A stretch of 64,000 bases of DNA, from positions 124,001-188,000 of the forward strand of contig NZ_JAMOHV010000002.1 of assembly GCF_024448505.1 (NCBI RefSeq), given 5' to 3'. The position numbers and the translations under genes are program-made. Position 1 is the first letter of the stretch; each line of letters opens with the position of its first letter. This document shows, one piece after another, positions 9,316 to 17,861 of the stretch. Source of the DNA: Stutzerimonas degradans. Its GTDB lineage: Bacteria; Pseudomonadota; Gammaproteobacteria; Pseudomonadales; Pseudomonadaceae. The notes beneath the pieces are model-generated. The model was given only the letters and a program-made list of their open reading frames with translations. It was not told where the DNA came from and did no database searches.

Positions 9316-10374
9316 ATGAGCAAGCAACCCTCCATTAGCTACAAGGACGCTGGCGTCGATATCGATGCAGGCGAAGCGCTGGTCGAACGCATCAAGGGCG
9401 TGGCCAAGCGCACCGCGCGCCCTGAAGTGATGGGCGGCCTGGGTGGCTTCGGCGCCCTTTGCGAGATTCCGGCCGGCTACAAGCAGCCTGTGCTGGTCTC
9501 CGGCACCGATGGCGTCGGCACCAAGCTGCGTCTGGCGCTGAACCTGAACAAGCACGACAGCATCGGCCAGGACCTGGTCGCCATGTGCGTCAATGACCTC
9601 GTCGTCTGCGGCGCCGAGCCGCTGTTCTTCCTCGACTACTACGCCACCGGCAAGCTCAACGTCGACGTGGCCGCCACTGTGGTCACCGGCATCGGCGCCG
9701 GTTGCGAACTGGCCGGCTGCTCGCTGGTCGGCGGCGAAACCGCCGAAATGCCCGGCATGTACGAGGGCGAGGACTACGACCTGGCCGGCTTCTGCGTCGG
9801 CGTGGTGGAGAAGAGCGAGATCATCGACGGCTCCAAGGTCGCCACTGGCGACGCGCTGATCGCCCTGCCCTCGTCCGGTCCGCACTCCAACGGTTACTCG
9901 CTGATTCGCAAGATCATCGAAGTCGCCGGCGCCGATATCGAGAACGTGCAGCTCGACGGCAAGCCGCTGGCCGATCTGCTGATGGCGCCGACGCGCATCT
10001 ACGTCAAGCCGCTGCTGAAACTCATCAAGGACACCGGCGCGGTCAAGGCGATGGCCCACATCACCGGCGGCGGCCTGCTCGACAACATCCCGCGCGTGCT
10101 GCCCGAAGGCGCCCAGGCGGTTATCGACGTAGCCAGCTGGAACCGCCCGGCGGTGTTCGACTGGCTGCAGGAAAAAGGCAACGTCGACGAGCACGAGATG
10201 CACCGCGTGCTGAACTGCGGCGTCGGCATGGTCATCTGCGTCGCTCAGGACCAGGTCGACGTGGCCCTGGCCAACCTGCGCGCCAGCGGTGAGCAACCGT
10301 GGGTGATCGGCCGGATCGCCGAGGCCGCCGAAGGCGCGGCGCAGGTCCAGCTGAACAACCTGAAAGCTCACTGA
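9316..10374 (+). CDS. purM: phosphoribosylformylglycinamidine cyclo-ligase (AIR synthetase)
   Basis: This cytoplasmic enzyme of purine synthesis closes FGAM to aminoimidazole ribonucleotide using ATP. Length is 352 aa, normal for the family. Signatures include [20 protein letters not shown] at the start, the nucleotide-binding [22 protein letters not shown] and [13 protein letters not shown]. The stop codon overlaps the purN start as TGATG, so both are translated together. Purine repression is expected from the pathway but no operator was identified. Confidence 0.97.
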   Translation: MSKQPSISYKDAGVDIDAGEALVERIKGVAKRTARPEVMGGLGGFGALCEIPAGYKQPVLVSGTDGVGTKLRLALNLNKHDSIGQDLVAMCVNDLVVCGAEPLFFLDYYATGKLNVDVAATVVTGIGAGCELAGCSLVGGETAEMPGMYEGEDYDLAGFCVGVVEKSEIIDGSKVATGDALIALPSSGPHSNGYSLIRKIIEVAGADIENVQLDGKPLADLLMAPTRIYVKPLLKLIKDTGAVKAMAHITGGGLLDNIPRVLPEGAQAVIDVASWNRPAVFDWLQEKGNVDEHEMHRVLNCGVGMVICVAQDQVDVALANLRASGEQPWVIGRIAEAAEGAAQVQLNNLKAH

Positions 10375-11015
10375 TGCCCTGCAACGTCGTCGTCCTGATC
10401 TCCGGGTCCGGCAGCAACCTGCAGGCGCTGATCGACAGCCAGAGCGACAGCAACCCGGCACGCATCGGCGCGGTGATTTCCAACCGTGCCGATGCCTACG
10501 GACTGCAACGCGCCCAGGCCGCCGGCATTCCCACTCAGGTGCTGTCGCACCGTGAGTTCGCCGACCGCGAGGCTTTCGATGCAGCACTGATGGCCGCCAT
10601 CGACGCGTTCCAGCCCGATCTGGTCGTGCTCGCCGGATTCATGCGCATCCTCACGCCCGGCTTCGTCCGCCATTATCAGGGACGTCTGCTGAACATCCAC
10701 CCGTCGCTGCTGCCCCGGCACAAGGGGCTGGATACGCACAACCGCGCCGTGGCTGCCGGTGATGCCGAACACGGCTGCAGCGTGCACTTCGTCACCGAAG
10801 AGCTGGACGGCGGGCCGGTGGCGATCCAGGCGGCGATCCCGATCCGCCCGGATGAAAGCGTCGCGCAACTGACTGACCGCGTGCATGTCGAAGAACATCG
10901 CATCTACCCGCTCGCCGTTCGCTGGTTCGCCGAAGGGCGCTTGCGCCTCGGCGAGCAGGGCGCGATGCTGGACGGCGAAAAACTGCCGGTCTCCGGCCAT
11001 CTGATACGAACCTAG
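10374..11015 (+). CDS. purN: phosphoribosylglycinamide formyltransferase
   Basis: This GAR transformylase of 213 aa transfers formyl from 10-formyltetrahydrofolate to GAR, giving FGAR. It starts CNVVVLISGSGSNLQALID, the phosphate-binding P-loop of the family. It also contains ILTPGFV, the HPSLLPRHKGLDTH block with the catalytic His, and EELDGG with the catalytic Asp near residue 145. ATG 10374 shares one base with the purM stop. The DUF3108 gene follows 8 bp later on the same strand. Confidence 0.96.
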   Translation: MPCNVVVLISGSGSNLQALIDSQSDSNPARIGAVISNRADAYGLQRAQAAGIPTQVLSHREFADREAFDAALMAAIDAFQPDLVVLAGFMRILTPGFVRHYQGRLLNIHPSLLPRHKGLDTHNRAVAAGDAEHGCSVHFVTEELDGGPVAIQAAIPIRPDESVAQLTDRVHVEEHRIYPLAVRWFAEGRLRLGEQGAMLDGEKLPVSGHLIRT

Positions 11016-11023
11016 GAGAGATT

Positions 11024-11734
11024 ATGCGTCGCGCCTTGCTGCTCGCTCTCGCCGTGCTGGCCCTGCCGGCCCACGCGCTGGAGCTCAAGCCCTTCTCCGC
11101 CAGCTACACCGCCGACTGGACGCAGGTACCGGTCAGCGGCACTGCCGAACGCAGCCTGGCGAAAACGCAGGATGGCCGCTGGCAGCTCGATTTCGAGGCT
11201 TCGATGCTGGTTGCCAGCTTCAGCGAGCGCAGCACGTTTCGCGTCGAGGGTGACACCTTCCTGCCGGACAGCTATCGCCTCGAACGCGGCGGCCTGGGCA
11301 AGGGCAAGAAGATCAAGCACGACTTCGACTGGCAGGCCAAGCAGGTGGTCGGCAGCGACCGCGGCGATCCGGTCAAGCTGACGCTGCACCGCGGCCTGCT
11401 GGACAAGTCGACCTATCAGGTCGCTCTGCAGCAGGAAGTGGCGGAAGGCAAGCAGAGCATGAGTTATCAGGTGGTCGACGGCGACGAGATCGAAACCTAC
11501 GACTTCCGCGTGCTCGGTGAGGAAAAGGTCGACACCCAGGCCGGCCAGGTCGACGCGATCAAGGTCGAGCGCGTGCGCGATCCGACGCAGAGCAAGCGCG
11601 AGACCATCCTCTGGTTCGCCAAGGACTGGAACTATCTGCTGGTGCGCCTGCATCAGGTGGAAAAGGATGGCAAGCAGTACCAGATCATGCTGCAGGAAGG
11701 CAGCGTCGACGGCCGCGCCGTCAAAGGCAACTGA
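11024..11734 (+). CDS. DUF3108 exported protein
   Basis: The 236-aa protein has a signal peptide MRRALLLALAVLALPAHA followed by a beta-rich DUF3108 domain (LELKPFSASYTADW onward, with many alternating charged and aromatic residues). This family is repeatedly found next to purN in pseudomonads, but no biochemical role is known to me. It is probably periplasmic. It starts 8 bp after purN, preceded by AGGAGAG, so it is probably co-transcribed with purMN. Confidence 0.85.
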   Translation: MRRALLLALAVLALPAHALELKPFSASYTADWTQVPVSGTAERSLAKTQDGRWQLDFEASMLVASFSERSTFRVEGDTFLPDSYRLERGGLGKGKKIKHDFDWQAKQVVGSDRGDPVKLTLHRGLLDKSTYQVALQQEVAEGKQSMSYQVVDGDEIETYDFRVLGEEKVDTQAGQVDAIKVERVRDPTQSKRETILWFAKDWNYLLVRLHQVEKDGKQYQIMLQEGSVDGRAVKGN

Positions 11735-11784
11735 TCACTCGCGGCGCCGCTCTGCGGTGCCGCTCTCTCCCTGTCGAGTACCCC

Positions 11785-12441
11785 ATGACCGCCGCTCGCG
11801 CCCTGTTGCTCGTCCTGCTGCCGCTGTTCGCGGGCTGCCAGTCGCTGTTTCACGCCGAGGCGCCCGCGCCAGCCGGTGATCGTCTGCAGGGCATGCTGAC
11901 GCGCCAGGGTGATGCCTGGCAGCTGCAGCCGTGCAGCCAACTGCCGGCGCTGCGGTTACGCGACACCAAGGATGGCGAGCTGCTCGAGCTGGCCAGTGCG
12001 CTGATGGCGGACGGGCAGACGCAACTGTTCGCCGATGTACGCGGAGCGCTCGATCTGCAGCAAGCCACGCTGACGGTGAATCGACTCTACCGCCTGCAGG
12101 GCGAGGGGCCCGGCTGCAACGATACGAATTTCCCACGCCTGATCCTGCGCGCCAGCGGCAACGAGCCCGGCTGGAGCCTGATGATCACCGGCGACGGCTT
12201 GCTGCTCGAACGCCCGGGCGAACCCGCGCTTGCCCTGCCCTATCTGGAAGAGCAGCTGCCCGAGGGCCAGCTGGCCTTCACCAGCGAAGCCAACCGGCAA
12301 AGGCTGCAGCTGTGGGTCACGCCACAGCGCTGCCAGGACAGCGCCAGCGGCGCCGTCACGCACCTGAGCGCGCAGCTGCGCCTGGATGACGGCAAGGTCC
12401 TGCGCGGTTGCGCCTACTACGGCGGCGCCCGCAACGATTGA
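11785..12441 (+). CDS. COG3650-like lipoprotein
   Basis: The protein is a predicted lipoprotein of 218 aa. Its N-terminus MTAARALLLVLLPLFAGC ends in a lipobox (LFAGC, Cys18). The middle carries ASGNEPGWSLMI, which resembles the GxEPFW-type motif of COG3650 membrane/heat-shock-related domains. Three further cysteines near residues 112, 182 and 210 could form disulfides in the periplasm. Function is unknown. It sits between the DUF3108 gene and dapC, 50 bp and 46 bp away. Confidence 0.65.
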   Translation: MTAARALLLVLLPLFAGCQSLFHAEAPAPAGDRLQGMLTRQGDAWQLQPCSQLPALRLRDTKDGELLELASALMADGQTQLFADVRGALDLQQATLTVNRLYRLQGEGPGCNDTNFPRLILRASGNEPGWSLMITGDGLLLERPGEPALALPYLEEQLPEGQLAFTSEANRQRLQLWVTPQRCQDSASGAVTHLSAQLRLDDGKVLRGCAYYGGARND

Positions 12442-12487
12442 ACCCACCGAGGCGCAGCGCGCCCCGCGACTGACAAGAACCAGAACC

Positions 12488-13684
12488 ATGAACGACGCAC
12501 TGTCCCTGCTGCAGCCCTACCCCTTCGAGAAACTGCGTGCCCTGCTCACCGGCGTCGTGCCGCCAGCAGACAAGCGACCGATCGCACTGTCGATCGGGGA
12601 ACCCAAGCATCGCTCGCCGGACTTCGTCGCCCAGGCGCTGAGGGACAACCTCGATCAGTTGGCGGTCTACCCGACCACGCTGGGCATCCCGGCGCTGCGC
12701 GAAGCGATTGCCGGCTGGTGCGAGCGGCGCTTCGGCCTGGCCGCGGGCGCGGTCGATCCGGCCCGGCAGGTGCTGCCGGTCAACGGCACGCGGGAGGCGC
12801 TGTTCGCCTTCACCCAGGCCGTGGTCAGCCGCGCCGCCGACGGCCTGGTGATCAGTCCCAACCCGTTCTATCAGATCTACGAGGGCGCGGCGCTGTTGGC
12901 CGGCGCCACGCCGCACTATCTGCCGTGCCTGGCCGAGAACGGCTTCAATCCTGATTTCGATGCGGTGCCGAGCGACGTCTGGCAGCGCTGCCAGATCCTG
13001 TTCCTCTGCTCGCCGGGCAACCCTACCGGGGCACTGGTACCGCTGCAGACGCTGCAGAAACTTATCGCCCTGGCCGACGAGCACGACTTCGTGATCGCCG
13101 CCGACGAGTGCTACAGCGAACTCTACTTCGACGAGGCCAACCCGCCGGCCGGCCTGCTGAGCGCTTGCGCCGCGCTCGGTCGCCACGACTACAAGCGCTG
13201 CGTGGTGTTCCACAGCCTGTCCAAGCGCTCCAACTTGCCGGGCCTGCGCTCGGGTTTTGTCGCCGGCGATGCCGACATCCTCAAGGCCTTCCTGCTCTAC
13301 CGCACCTACCACGGCTGCGCCATGCCGGTGCAGACCCAGTTGGCCAGCGTGGCGGCGTGGAACGACGAGATTCACGTGCGCGCCAACCGCGAGCTGTATC
13401 GGGCGAAGTTCGACGCCGCGCTGCAGATTCTCGCGCCCGTGCTCGACGTACAGCGTCCCGATGGCGGCTTCTACCTGTGGGCGAAGACGCCGGGCGACGA
13501 TCAGGCCTTCACCCGCGAGCTGTTCGCCGAAGAGCACGTCACCGTGGTGCCAGGTTCCTACCTGTCGCGCGAGATCGACGGTCTCAACCCCGGCGCCGGT
13601 CGGGTGCGCATGGCGCTGGTGGCCCCGCTGACCGAATGCAGCGAGGCCGCACAGCGCATCCGCGACTTCCTCGAACGCCGCTGA
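12488..13684 (+). CDS. dapC: succinyldiaminopimelate transaminase
   Basis: This PLP-dependent fold-type I aminotransferase of 398 aa converts N-succinyl-L-2-amino-6-oxopimelate to N-succinyl-diaminopimelate in the lysine and peptidoglycan pathway. The N-terminus LQPYPFEKLRAL and SIGEPKH are typical of DapC. The PLP lysine lies in HSLSKRSNLPGLRSGF, and the substrate-carboxylate Arg is near the C-terminus in AGRVRMALV. dapD lies 1.4 kb downstream on the same strand, supporting the assignment over generic aspartate aminotransferase. Confidence 0.92.
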   Translation: MNDALSLLQPYPFEKLRALLTGVVPPADKRPIALSIGEPKHRSPDFVAQALRDNLDQLAVYPTTLGIPALREAIAGWCERRFGLAAGAVDPARQVLPVNGTREALFAFTQAVVSRAADGLVISPNPFYQIYEGAALLAGATPHYLPCLAENGFNPDFDAVPSDVWQRCQILFLCSPGNPTGALVPLQTLQKLIALADEHDFVIAADECYSELYFDEANPPAGLLSACAALGRHDYKRCVVFHSLSKRSNLPGLRSGFVAGDADILKAFLLYRTYHGCAMPVQTQLASVAAWNDEIHVRANRELYRAKFDAALQILAPVLDVQRPDGGFYLWAKTPGDDQAFTRELFAEEHVTVVPGSYLSREIDGLNPGAGRVRMALVAPLTECSEAAQRIRDFLERR

Positions 13685-13718
13685 ACGGCCGCAGGCCCGC
13701 TGCAACCGCCCGCTGCGT

Positions 13719-13877
13719 TCAGTAGACGCCGGGCGGTATGGCGTCCTTGCCGTAGTTGCGCAGCTTCTTCAGATTCTCCGGCTTCATGTGTTCCGGCAGA
13801 TCGGCCTCGCGCCGCTCCTCGTCCGGCTCAGTCCGCTCGGACCGTTCTGGTTGGTGCTGCCTGTTCTGTTCGCTCAT
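13719..13877 (-). CDS. small highly charged protein of unknown function (52 aa)
   Basis: This 52-residue protein is strongly hydrophilic. It is rich in Glu, Arg, Gln and Asp in the first 30 residues, followed by EHMKPENLKKLRNYGKDAIPPGVY. There are no cysteines, membrane segments or signal peptide. ATG 13875-13877 has GAGGAG a few bases upstream. Its stop lies 34 bp from the convergent dapC stop. It and the neighbouring 78-aa gene lie head to tail on the minus strand with 25 bp between them. I do not recognise the family. Confidence 0.6.
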   Translation of the reverse strand: MSEQNRQHQPERSERTEPDEERREADLPEHMKPENLKKLRNYGKDAIPPGVY

Positions 13878-13902
13878 GTCAGACTCCTCGCCTTCAGTGG
13901 GC

Positions 13903-14139
13903 CTACCCTTCCCAGATCGGTTCGCCGTCGGCATCGATCTCGCGCAGCCTGTTCAGCGCGGCCTCGGCGACACTCTGCGCCTCGGATTGCAGATCGAACC
14001 GGCGCCCGTCCGCTACTTTGACTATATGCACGTGCTCGTCGCTGTCCCGCCGCTGTACGGCGATGATCGCCTGATAGCCATCCTCCAGCGGGATGGCCGA
14101 TGACAGCGCCTCGAAATGTTCGAAATGTCTGCGTGCCAT
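13903..14139 (-). CDS. small protein of unknown function (78 aa)
   Basis: The start ATG 14137-14139 gives MARRHFEHFEALSSAIPLEDGYQ and a protein of 78 aa with alternating hydrophobic residues (YQAIIAVQRRD, HVHIVKVADGRRFDL) suggestive of a small beta sheet. The tail is helical (AQSVAEAALNRLREID). No signal, membrane helix or cysteine is present. The frame remains open further upstream, but those versions would run across the divergent promoter area of the thioredoxin-like gene. Function is unknown. Confidence 0.6.
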   Translation of the reverse strand: MARRHFEHFEALSSAIPLEDGYQAIIAVQRRDSDEHVHIVKVADGRRFDLQSEAQSVAEAALNRLREIDADGEPIWEG

Positions 14140-14266
14140 GAAGTGCCCCGTCGTTGCGATTGTCACCAATGGACAACAAGACGCTGGTAAAAGATCGCCG
14201 ACCCGGCTCGAACGCGCCCGCCGTGCCACGCTCTGAATACAACCATAGCCCTGCCGGAGAAGACCG

Positions 14267-14596
14267 ATGACCATGACCGAAGAATATGCCGCGAGCGAAC
14301 CCAGCCGCGCGGCGGTCGATGCCCTCGACGGGCTGACACTGCTGGAGTTCGGCGCACCCTGGTGCGGTCATTGCCGTGCTGCCCAGCAACCGCTGGCACA
14401 GGTTCTGGCCGAGCGTCCGGCGCTGCGTCACCTGAAGATCGAGGACGGCCCCGGCCGTCCGCTCGGACGCTCGTTCCGCGTCAAGCTGTGGCCCACACTG
14501 ATCCTGCTGCACCAGGGCGTCGAGATAGCACGCGCGGTTCGCCCAACCACCGTCGATGCCATCGAGCAGATCCTCGGCAATGCCGGCCAGGCCTGA
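14267..14596 (+). CDS. thioredoxin-like protein with WCGHC active site
   Basis: This small thioredoxin-fold protein of 109 aa probably acts as a cytoplasmic disulfide reductase or bacilliredoxin-like factor. The active site APWCGHCRAAQ places Cys33 and Cys36, with GHC as in protein disulfide isomerases rather than GPC. The cis-proline segment LWPTLILLHQG is present and the fold is complete. There is no signal peptide. ATG 14267 has GGAGAAG upstream, and a second ATG follows two codons later. It precedes the ArsC-like gene. Confidence 0.85.
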   Translation: MTMTEEYAASEPSRAAVDALDGLTLLEFGAPWCGHCRAAQQPLAQVLAERPALRHLKIEDGPGRPLGRSFRVKLWPTLILLHQGVEIARAVRPTTVDAIEQILGNAGQA

Positions 14597-14715
14597 GCCG
14601 CGCGACATTTCCGGTCACACCCGCGGCGGCGCTCCGAGACCGGCGCGCACCGACATACAACAGCCGGGCATGGCATAATCCGCCACCGGTTTTGCAGGAG
14701 TTTGGAGAGGCATCC

Positions 14716-15087
14716 ATGCCCAACGATAACCAGGGAATTTGCCTGTATGGCATCAAGGCCTGCGACACGATGAAGAAGGCGCGCAGCTGGCTCGACGAGC
14801 AGCAAGTGGACTATGCCTTCCATGACTACAAGAGTGCCGGCATCGACCGCGCTCACTTGCAGGCCTGGTGCGACGAACATGGCTGGCAGACGGTGCTGAA
14901 CCGCGCCGGCACGACCTTCCGCAAGCTGGATGACGCGCAGAAAACCGATCTCGACCAGGACAAGGCCATCGAACTGATGCTGGCCCAGCCGTCGATGATC
15001 AAACGCCCGGTGCTCGATCTGGGCAGCCGGACCCTGATCGGCTTCAAGCCCGATCTCTATGCCGCCGCATTGGCGAACACGAACTGA
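14716..15087 (+). CDS. ArsC/Spx family reductase-like protein (YffB type)
   Basis: The protein has 123 aa and belongs to the arsenate reductase-like family. The N-terminus YGIKACDTMKKARSWL contains the single redox Cys16 in the CDTxxKA context typical of YffB proteins. Downstream PSMIKRPVLDLG matches the arginine/proline-containing loop. Close relatives bind glutathione, and a role in arsenate reduction is not assured. It lies directly upstream of dapD, an arrangement conserved in pseudomonads. A good ribosome site (GGAGAGG) precedes ATG 14716. Confidence 0.85.
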   Translation: MPNDNQGICLYGIKACDTMKKARSWLDEQQVDYAFHDYKSAGIDRAHLQAWCDEHGWQTVLNRAGTTFRKLDDAQKTDLDQDKAIELMLAQPSMIKRPVLDLGSRTLIGFKPDLYAAALANTN

Positions 15088-15131
15088 CAGCGGCCCGTCG
15101 GCACGGACCGCCACACGAAAAGGATTCTCTT

Positions 15132-16166
15132 ATGTCTACCACTCTCTTCAGCCTGGCCTTCGGTGTCGGCACCCAGAATCGCCAGGGCGACTGGCTGGAA
15201 GTCTTCTACTCGCTGCCGCTGCTGCAGCCGGCCGGCGAGCTGATCGCGGCGATCAGCCCGATCCTCGGCTACACCGGCGGCAACCAGGCCATCGCCATCA
15301 CCATCAACCAGGCCGCCGAGCTGGCCGATGCGGTCAAGCCGCTGGATGCCAAGCAGCACGCGCTGCTCACGCGCCTGGCCGAGAGCCAGCGCCCACTGGT
15401 GGTGACGCTGCTGGCCGAGGATGCTGCGCCGACCTCAACGCCCGAGGCCTACCTCAAACTGCACCTGCTCTCGCATCGCCTGGTCAAGCCGCACGGCCTG
15501 AACCTCTCCGGCATCTTCGCGCTGCTGCCCAACGTCGCCTGGACCAGCCAGGGCGCGGTCGATCTCGTCGAACTGGGCGAGCGCCAGCTGGAAGCCCGTC
15601 TGAAGGGTGAGCTGCTGGAAGTCTTCTCGGTGGACAAGTTCCCGAAGATGACCGACTACGTGGTCCCGAGCGGTGTGCGCATCGCCGACAGCGCCCGCGT
15701 GCGCCTGGGCGCCTATGTCGGTGAAGGCACCACGGTGATGCACGAAGGCTTCATCAACTTCAATGCCGGCACCGCCGGTCCGGGGATGATCGAAGGCCGC
15801 GTGTCGGCCGGCGTATTCGTCGGCAAGGGCTCGGACCTCGGCGGCGGTTGCTCGACGATGGGTACCCTGTCCGGCGGCGGCAACATCGTGATTTCCGTGG
15901 GCGAAGGCTGTCTGATCGGCGCCAATGCCGGCATCGGTATCCCGCTGGGCGACCGCAACACCGTCGAATCCGGTCTGTACATCACCGCCGGGACCAAGGT
16001 CAGCCTGCTCGACGAGAACAGCCAGCTGGTGCAGGTGGTCAAGGCACGCGATCTGGCCGGTCAGCCGGACCTGCTGTTCCGCCGCAACTCGCAGACCGGC
16101 GCGGTGGAGTGCAAGACCCACAAGTCGGCGATCGAGCTGAACGAAGCACTGCACGCGCACAACTGA
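15132..16166 (+). CDS. dapD: 2,3,4,5-tetrahydropyridine-2,6-dicarboxylate N-succinyltransferase
   Basis: This left-handed beta-helix acyltransferase of 344 aa transfers succinyl from succinyl-CoA to tetrahydrodipicolinate in diaminopimelate synthesis. The N-terminal domain is the longer Pseudomonas-type version. The hexapeptide-repeat domain spans about residues 180-290 (SGVRIADSARVRLGAYVGEGTTVM, GRVSAGVFVGKGSDLGGG, GEGCLIGANAGIGIPLG). It works one step before DapC, whose gene is 1.4 kb upstream. Confidence 0.95.
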   Translation: MSTTLFSLAFGVGTQNRQGDWLEVFYSLPLLQPAGELIAAISPILGYTGGNQAIAITINQAAELADAVKPLDAKQHALLTRLAESQRPLVVTLLAEDAAPTSTPEAYLKLHLLSHRLVKPHGLNLSGIFALLPNVAWTSQGAVDLVELGERQLEARLKGELLEVFSVDKFPKMTDYVVPSGVRIADSARVRLGAYVGEGTTVMHEGFINFNAGTAGPGMIEGRVSAGVFVGKGSDLGGGCSTMGTLSGGGNIVISVGEGCLIGANAGIGIPLGDRNTVESGLYITAGTKVSLLDENSQLVQVVKARDLAGQPDLLFRRNSQTGAVECKTHKSAIELNEALHAHN

Positions 16167-16230
16167 GCGCCGACCAGGGTTACCGGTGCGCTTGTCGCCC
16201 GGTAGCCCGCGCACCACGCCGAGGCCAGAC

Positions 16231-17436
16231 ATGATTTTGCATTCCCCCTGGCGTGCCGATTTCCCGGCCCTGGCCGTGCTCGAAGCCCAGGGCCAGACCT
16301 ATCTCGACAGCGCCGCCACCGCACAGAAGCCGCAGGCGCTGATCGACGCGCTGACCGGTTACTACACCTGCGGCGCCGCCAACGTGCACCGCGCCCAGCA
16401 CCAGCCGGCCGAGCGCGCCACGCGCGCCTTCGAGGACGCGCGGGTCAAGGTCGCCCGGTGGTTAAACGCCGCCGGCCCGACCGAGATCGTCTTTACCCAC
16501 GGCGCCACCGAGGCGCTGAACCTGCTGGCCTACGGGTTGGAGCATCTGCTGCAGGCGGACGACGAGATCGTCATCAGTGCACTGGAACACCATGCCAATC
16601 TACTGCCCTGGCAGCAGCTCGCCCTGCGTCGGGGTGCCCGCCTGGTGGTGCTGCCGCTGGATGCGCAAGGCCTCATCGACCTGCCGGCCGCTGCGGCACT
16701 GATCGGCCCGCGCACCCGCCTGCTCGCGGTGAGCCAGTTATCCAACGTGCTGGGCAGCTGGCAGCCGCTGCAGGCTGTGCTGTCGCTGGCCAGGGCGCAG
16801 GGCGCGCTGACCATCGTCGACGGCGCGCAGGGCGTGGTGCACGGTCGCCACGACCTGCAGGCGCTCGCCTGCGATTTCTACGTGATGTCCAGCCACAAGC
16901 TCTACGGGCCGGACGGCGTCGGCGTGCTCTATGGCCGTGGCGAGTCGTTGCTGCAGCTCAGGCACTGGCAGTTCGGCGGCGAGATGGTGCGCGTCGCCGA
17001 ATACCACCGCGCCGAGTTCCATGCTGCGCCGCTCGGCTTCGAAGCGGGCACGCCGCCGATCGCCGGGGTGATCGGCCTGGGCGCCAGCCTGGATTACCTC
17101 GCCGGGCTGGACGCGACAGCGGTCGAGACGCACGAACAGACGCTGCACCGCGCCCTGCTTGACGGCCTGCGCCAGCGCGAAGGCGTGCGCCTGCTCGGCG
17201 CGCCCAGCGTCGCGCTCGCCAGCTTCGTCGTCGACGGCGTGCACCATGCCGATCTGGCGCACCTGCTCACCGAGCAGGGCATCGCCGTGCGCAGCGGCAA
17301 TCACTGCGCGATGCCGCTGATGAAGGAACTGGGCCTCACCGGCGCGATTCGCGTCTCGCTCGGTCTGTACAACGACGGCGGCGACCTGCAGCGCTTCTTC
17401 GAGGCGCTGGATCGCAGCCTGGAGCTGTTGCGATGA
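16231..17436 (+). CDS. csdA: cysteine desulfurase CsdA
   Basis: This PLP-dependent group II (SufS/CsdA type) cysteine desulfurase of 401 aa releases sulfur from cysteine as a persulfide for Fe-S or other sulfur transfer. Evidence: SAATAQKP near the start, HHANLLPWQQL, the PLP lysine in SSHKLYGPDG (Lys223), and the active cysteine in RSGNHCAMPL (Cys359). The start ATG 16231 is chosen over an upstream in-frame start because it gives the family N-terminus MILHSPWRADFP. Its stop overlaps the csdE start by 4 bp. Confidence 0.93.
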   Translation: MILHSPWRADFPALAVLEAQGQTYLDSAATAQKPQALIDALTGYYTCGAANVHRAQHQPAERATRAFEDARVKVARWLNAAGPTEIVFTHGATEALNLLAYGLEHLLQADDEIVISALEHHANLLPWQQLALRRGARLVVLPLDAQGLIDLPAAAALIGPRTRLLAVSQLSNVLGSWQPLQAVLSLARAQGALTIVDGAQGVVHGRHDLQALACDFYVMSSHKLYGPDGVGVLYGRGESLLQLRHWQFGGEMVRVAEYHRAEFHAAPLGFEAGTPPIAGVIGLGASLDYLAGLDATAVETHEQTLHRALLDGLRQREGVRLLGAPSVALASFVVDGVHHADLAHLLTEQGIAVRSGNHCAMPLMKELGLTGAIRVSLGLYNDGGDLQRFFEALDRSLELLR

Positions 17437-17843
17437 GCGCCCTGCCCCCGCGCGCCGAACAGGCGCTCACCGCCTTCGACGCCGCGCCGGGCTGGGAGCA
17501 GCGTGCACGCCTGCTGATGCAATGGGGCGAACAGCTGGAACCGCTCGCCGACAGCGAGCGCTGCGAGGCGAATCGGGTCCATGGCTGCGAAAGTCAGGTC
17601 TGGCTGGTCGGCGAGCAGCGCGACGGCCGCTGGCATTTCCGCGCCAGCAGCGATGCACGCCTGTTACGCGGCCTGCTGGCGGTGCTGCTGGCCCGCGTCG
17701 ATGGACTGGATGACGGCGAATTGGCGCGCGTGGACCCGAGCGAGTGGTTCAGCCAGCTCGGGTTAGCGCGTCAGCTGTCACCGTCGCGCAGCAACGGCAT
17801 GCATGCCGTGCTGCAGCGGATGCGCGAGCTGACGGCCGGCTGA
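17433..17843 (+). CDS. csdE: SufE-family sulfur acceptor CsdE
   Basis: This 136-aa SufE-like protein accepts persulfide sulfur from CsdA and stimulates its activity. The acceptor cysteine is in RVHGCESQVWL (Cys52), the standard SufE motif. The C-terminal half contains FSQLGLARQLSPSRSNGM, a conserved block of the family. ATG overlaps the csdA stop as ATGA, fitting a fixed partner pair. The gene converges with the ketosynthase gene 18 bp away. Confidence 0.93.
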   Translation: MSALPPRAEQALTAFDAAPGWEQRARLLMQWGEQLEPLADSERCEANRVHGCESQVWLVGEQRDGRWHFRASSDARLLRGLLAVLLARVDGLDDGELARVDPSEWFSQLGLARQLSPSRSNGMHAVLQRMRELTAG

Positions 17844-17861
17844 AGCCGCCGTCGGCAAAAC

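Noticed and set aside
9004-10587. N-terminal extension of the DUF2066 frame over purM
   Set aside because: The open frame continues by chance across the purM gene. The signal peptide at 9003 and the purM motifs on the other strand define the true limits.
14660-14690. TGGCATAATCCGCC as a sigma-54 promoter before the ArsC-like gene
   Set aside because: The TGGCAC-N5-TTGC spacing and the invariant GC at -12 are not met.
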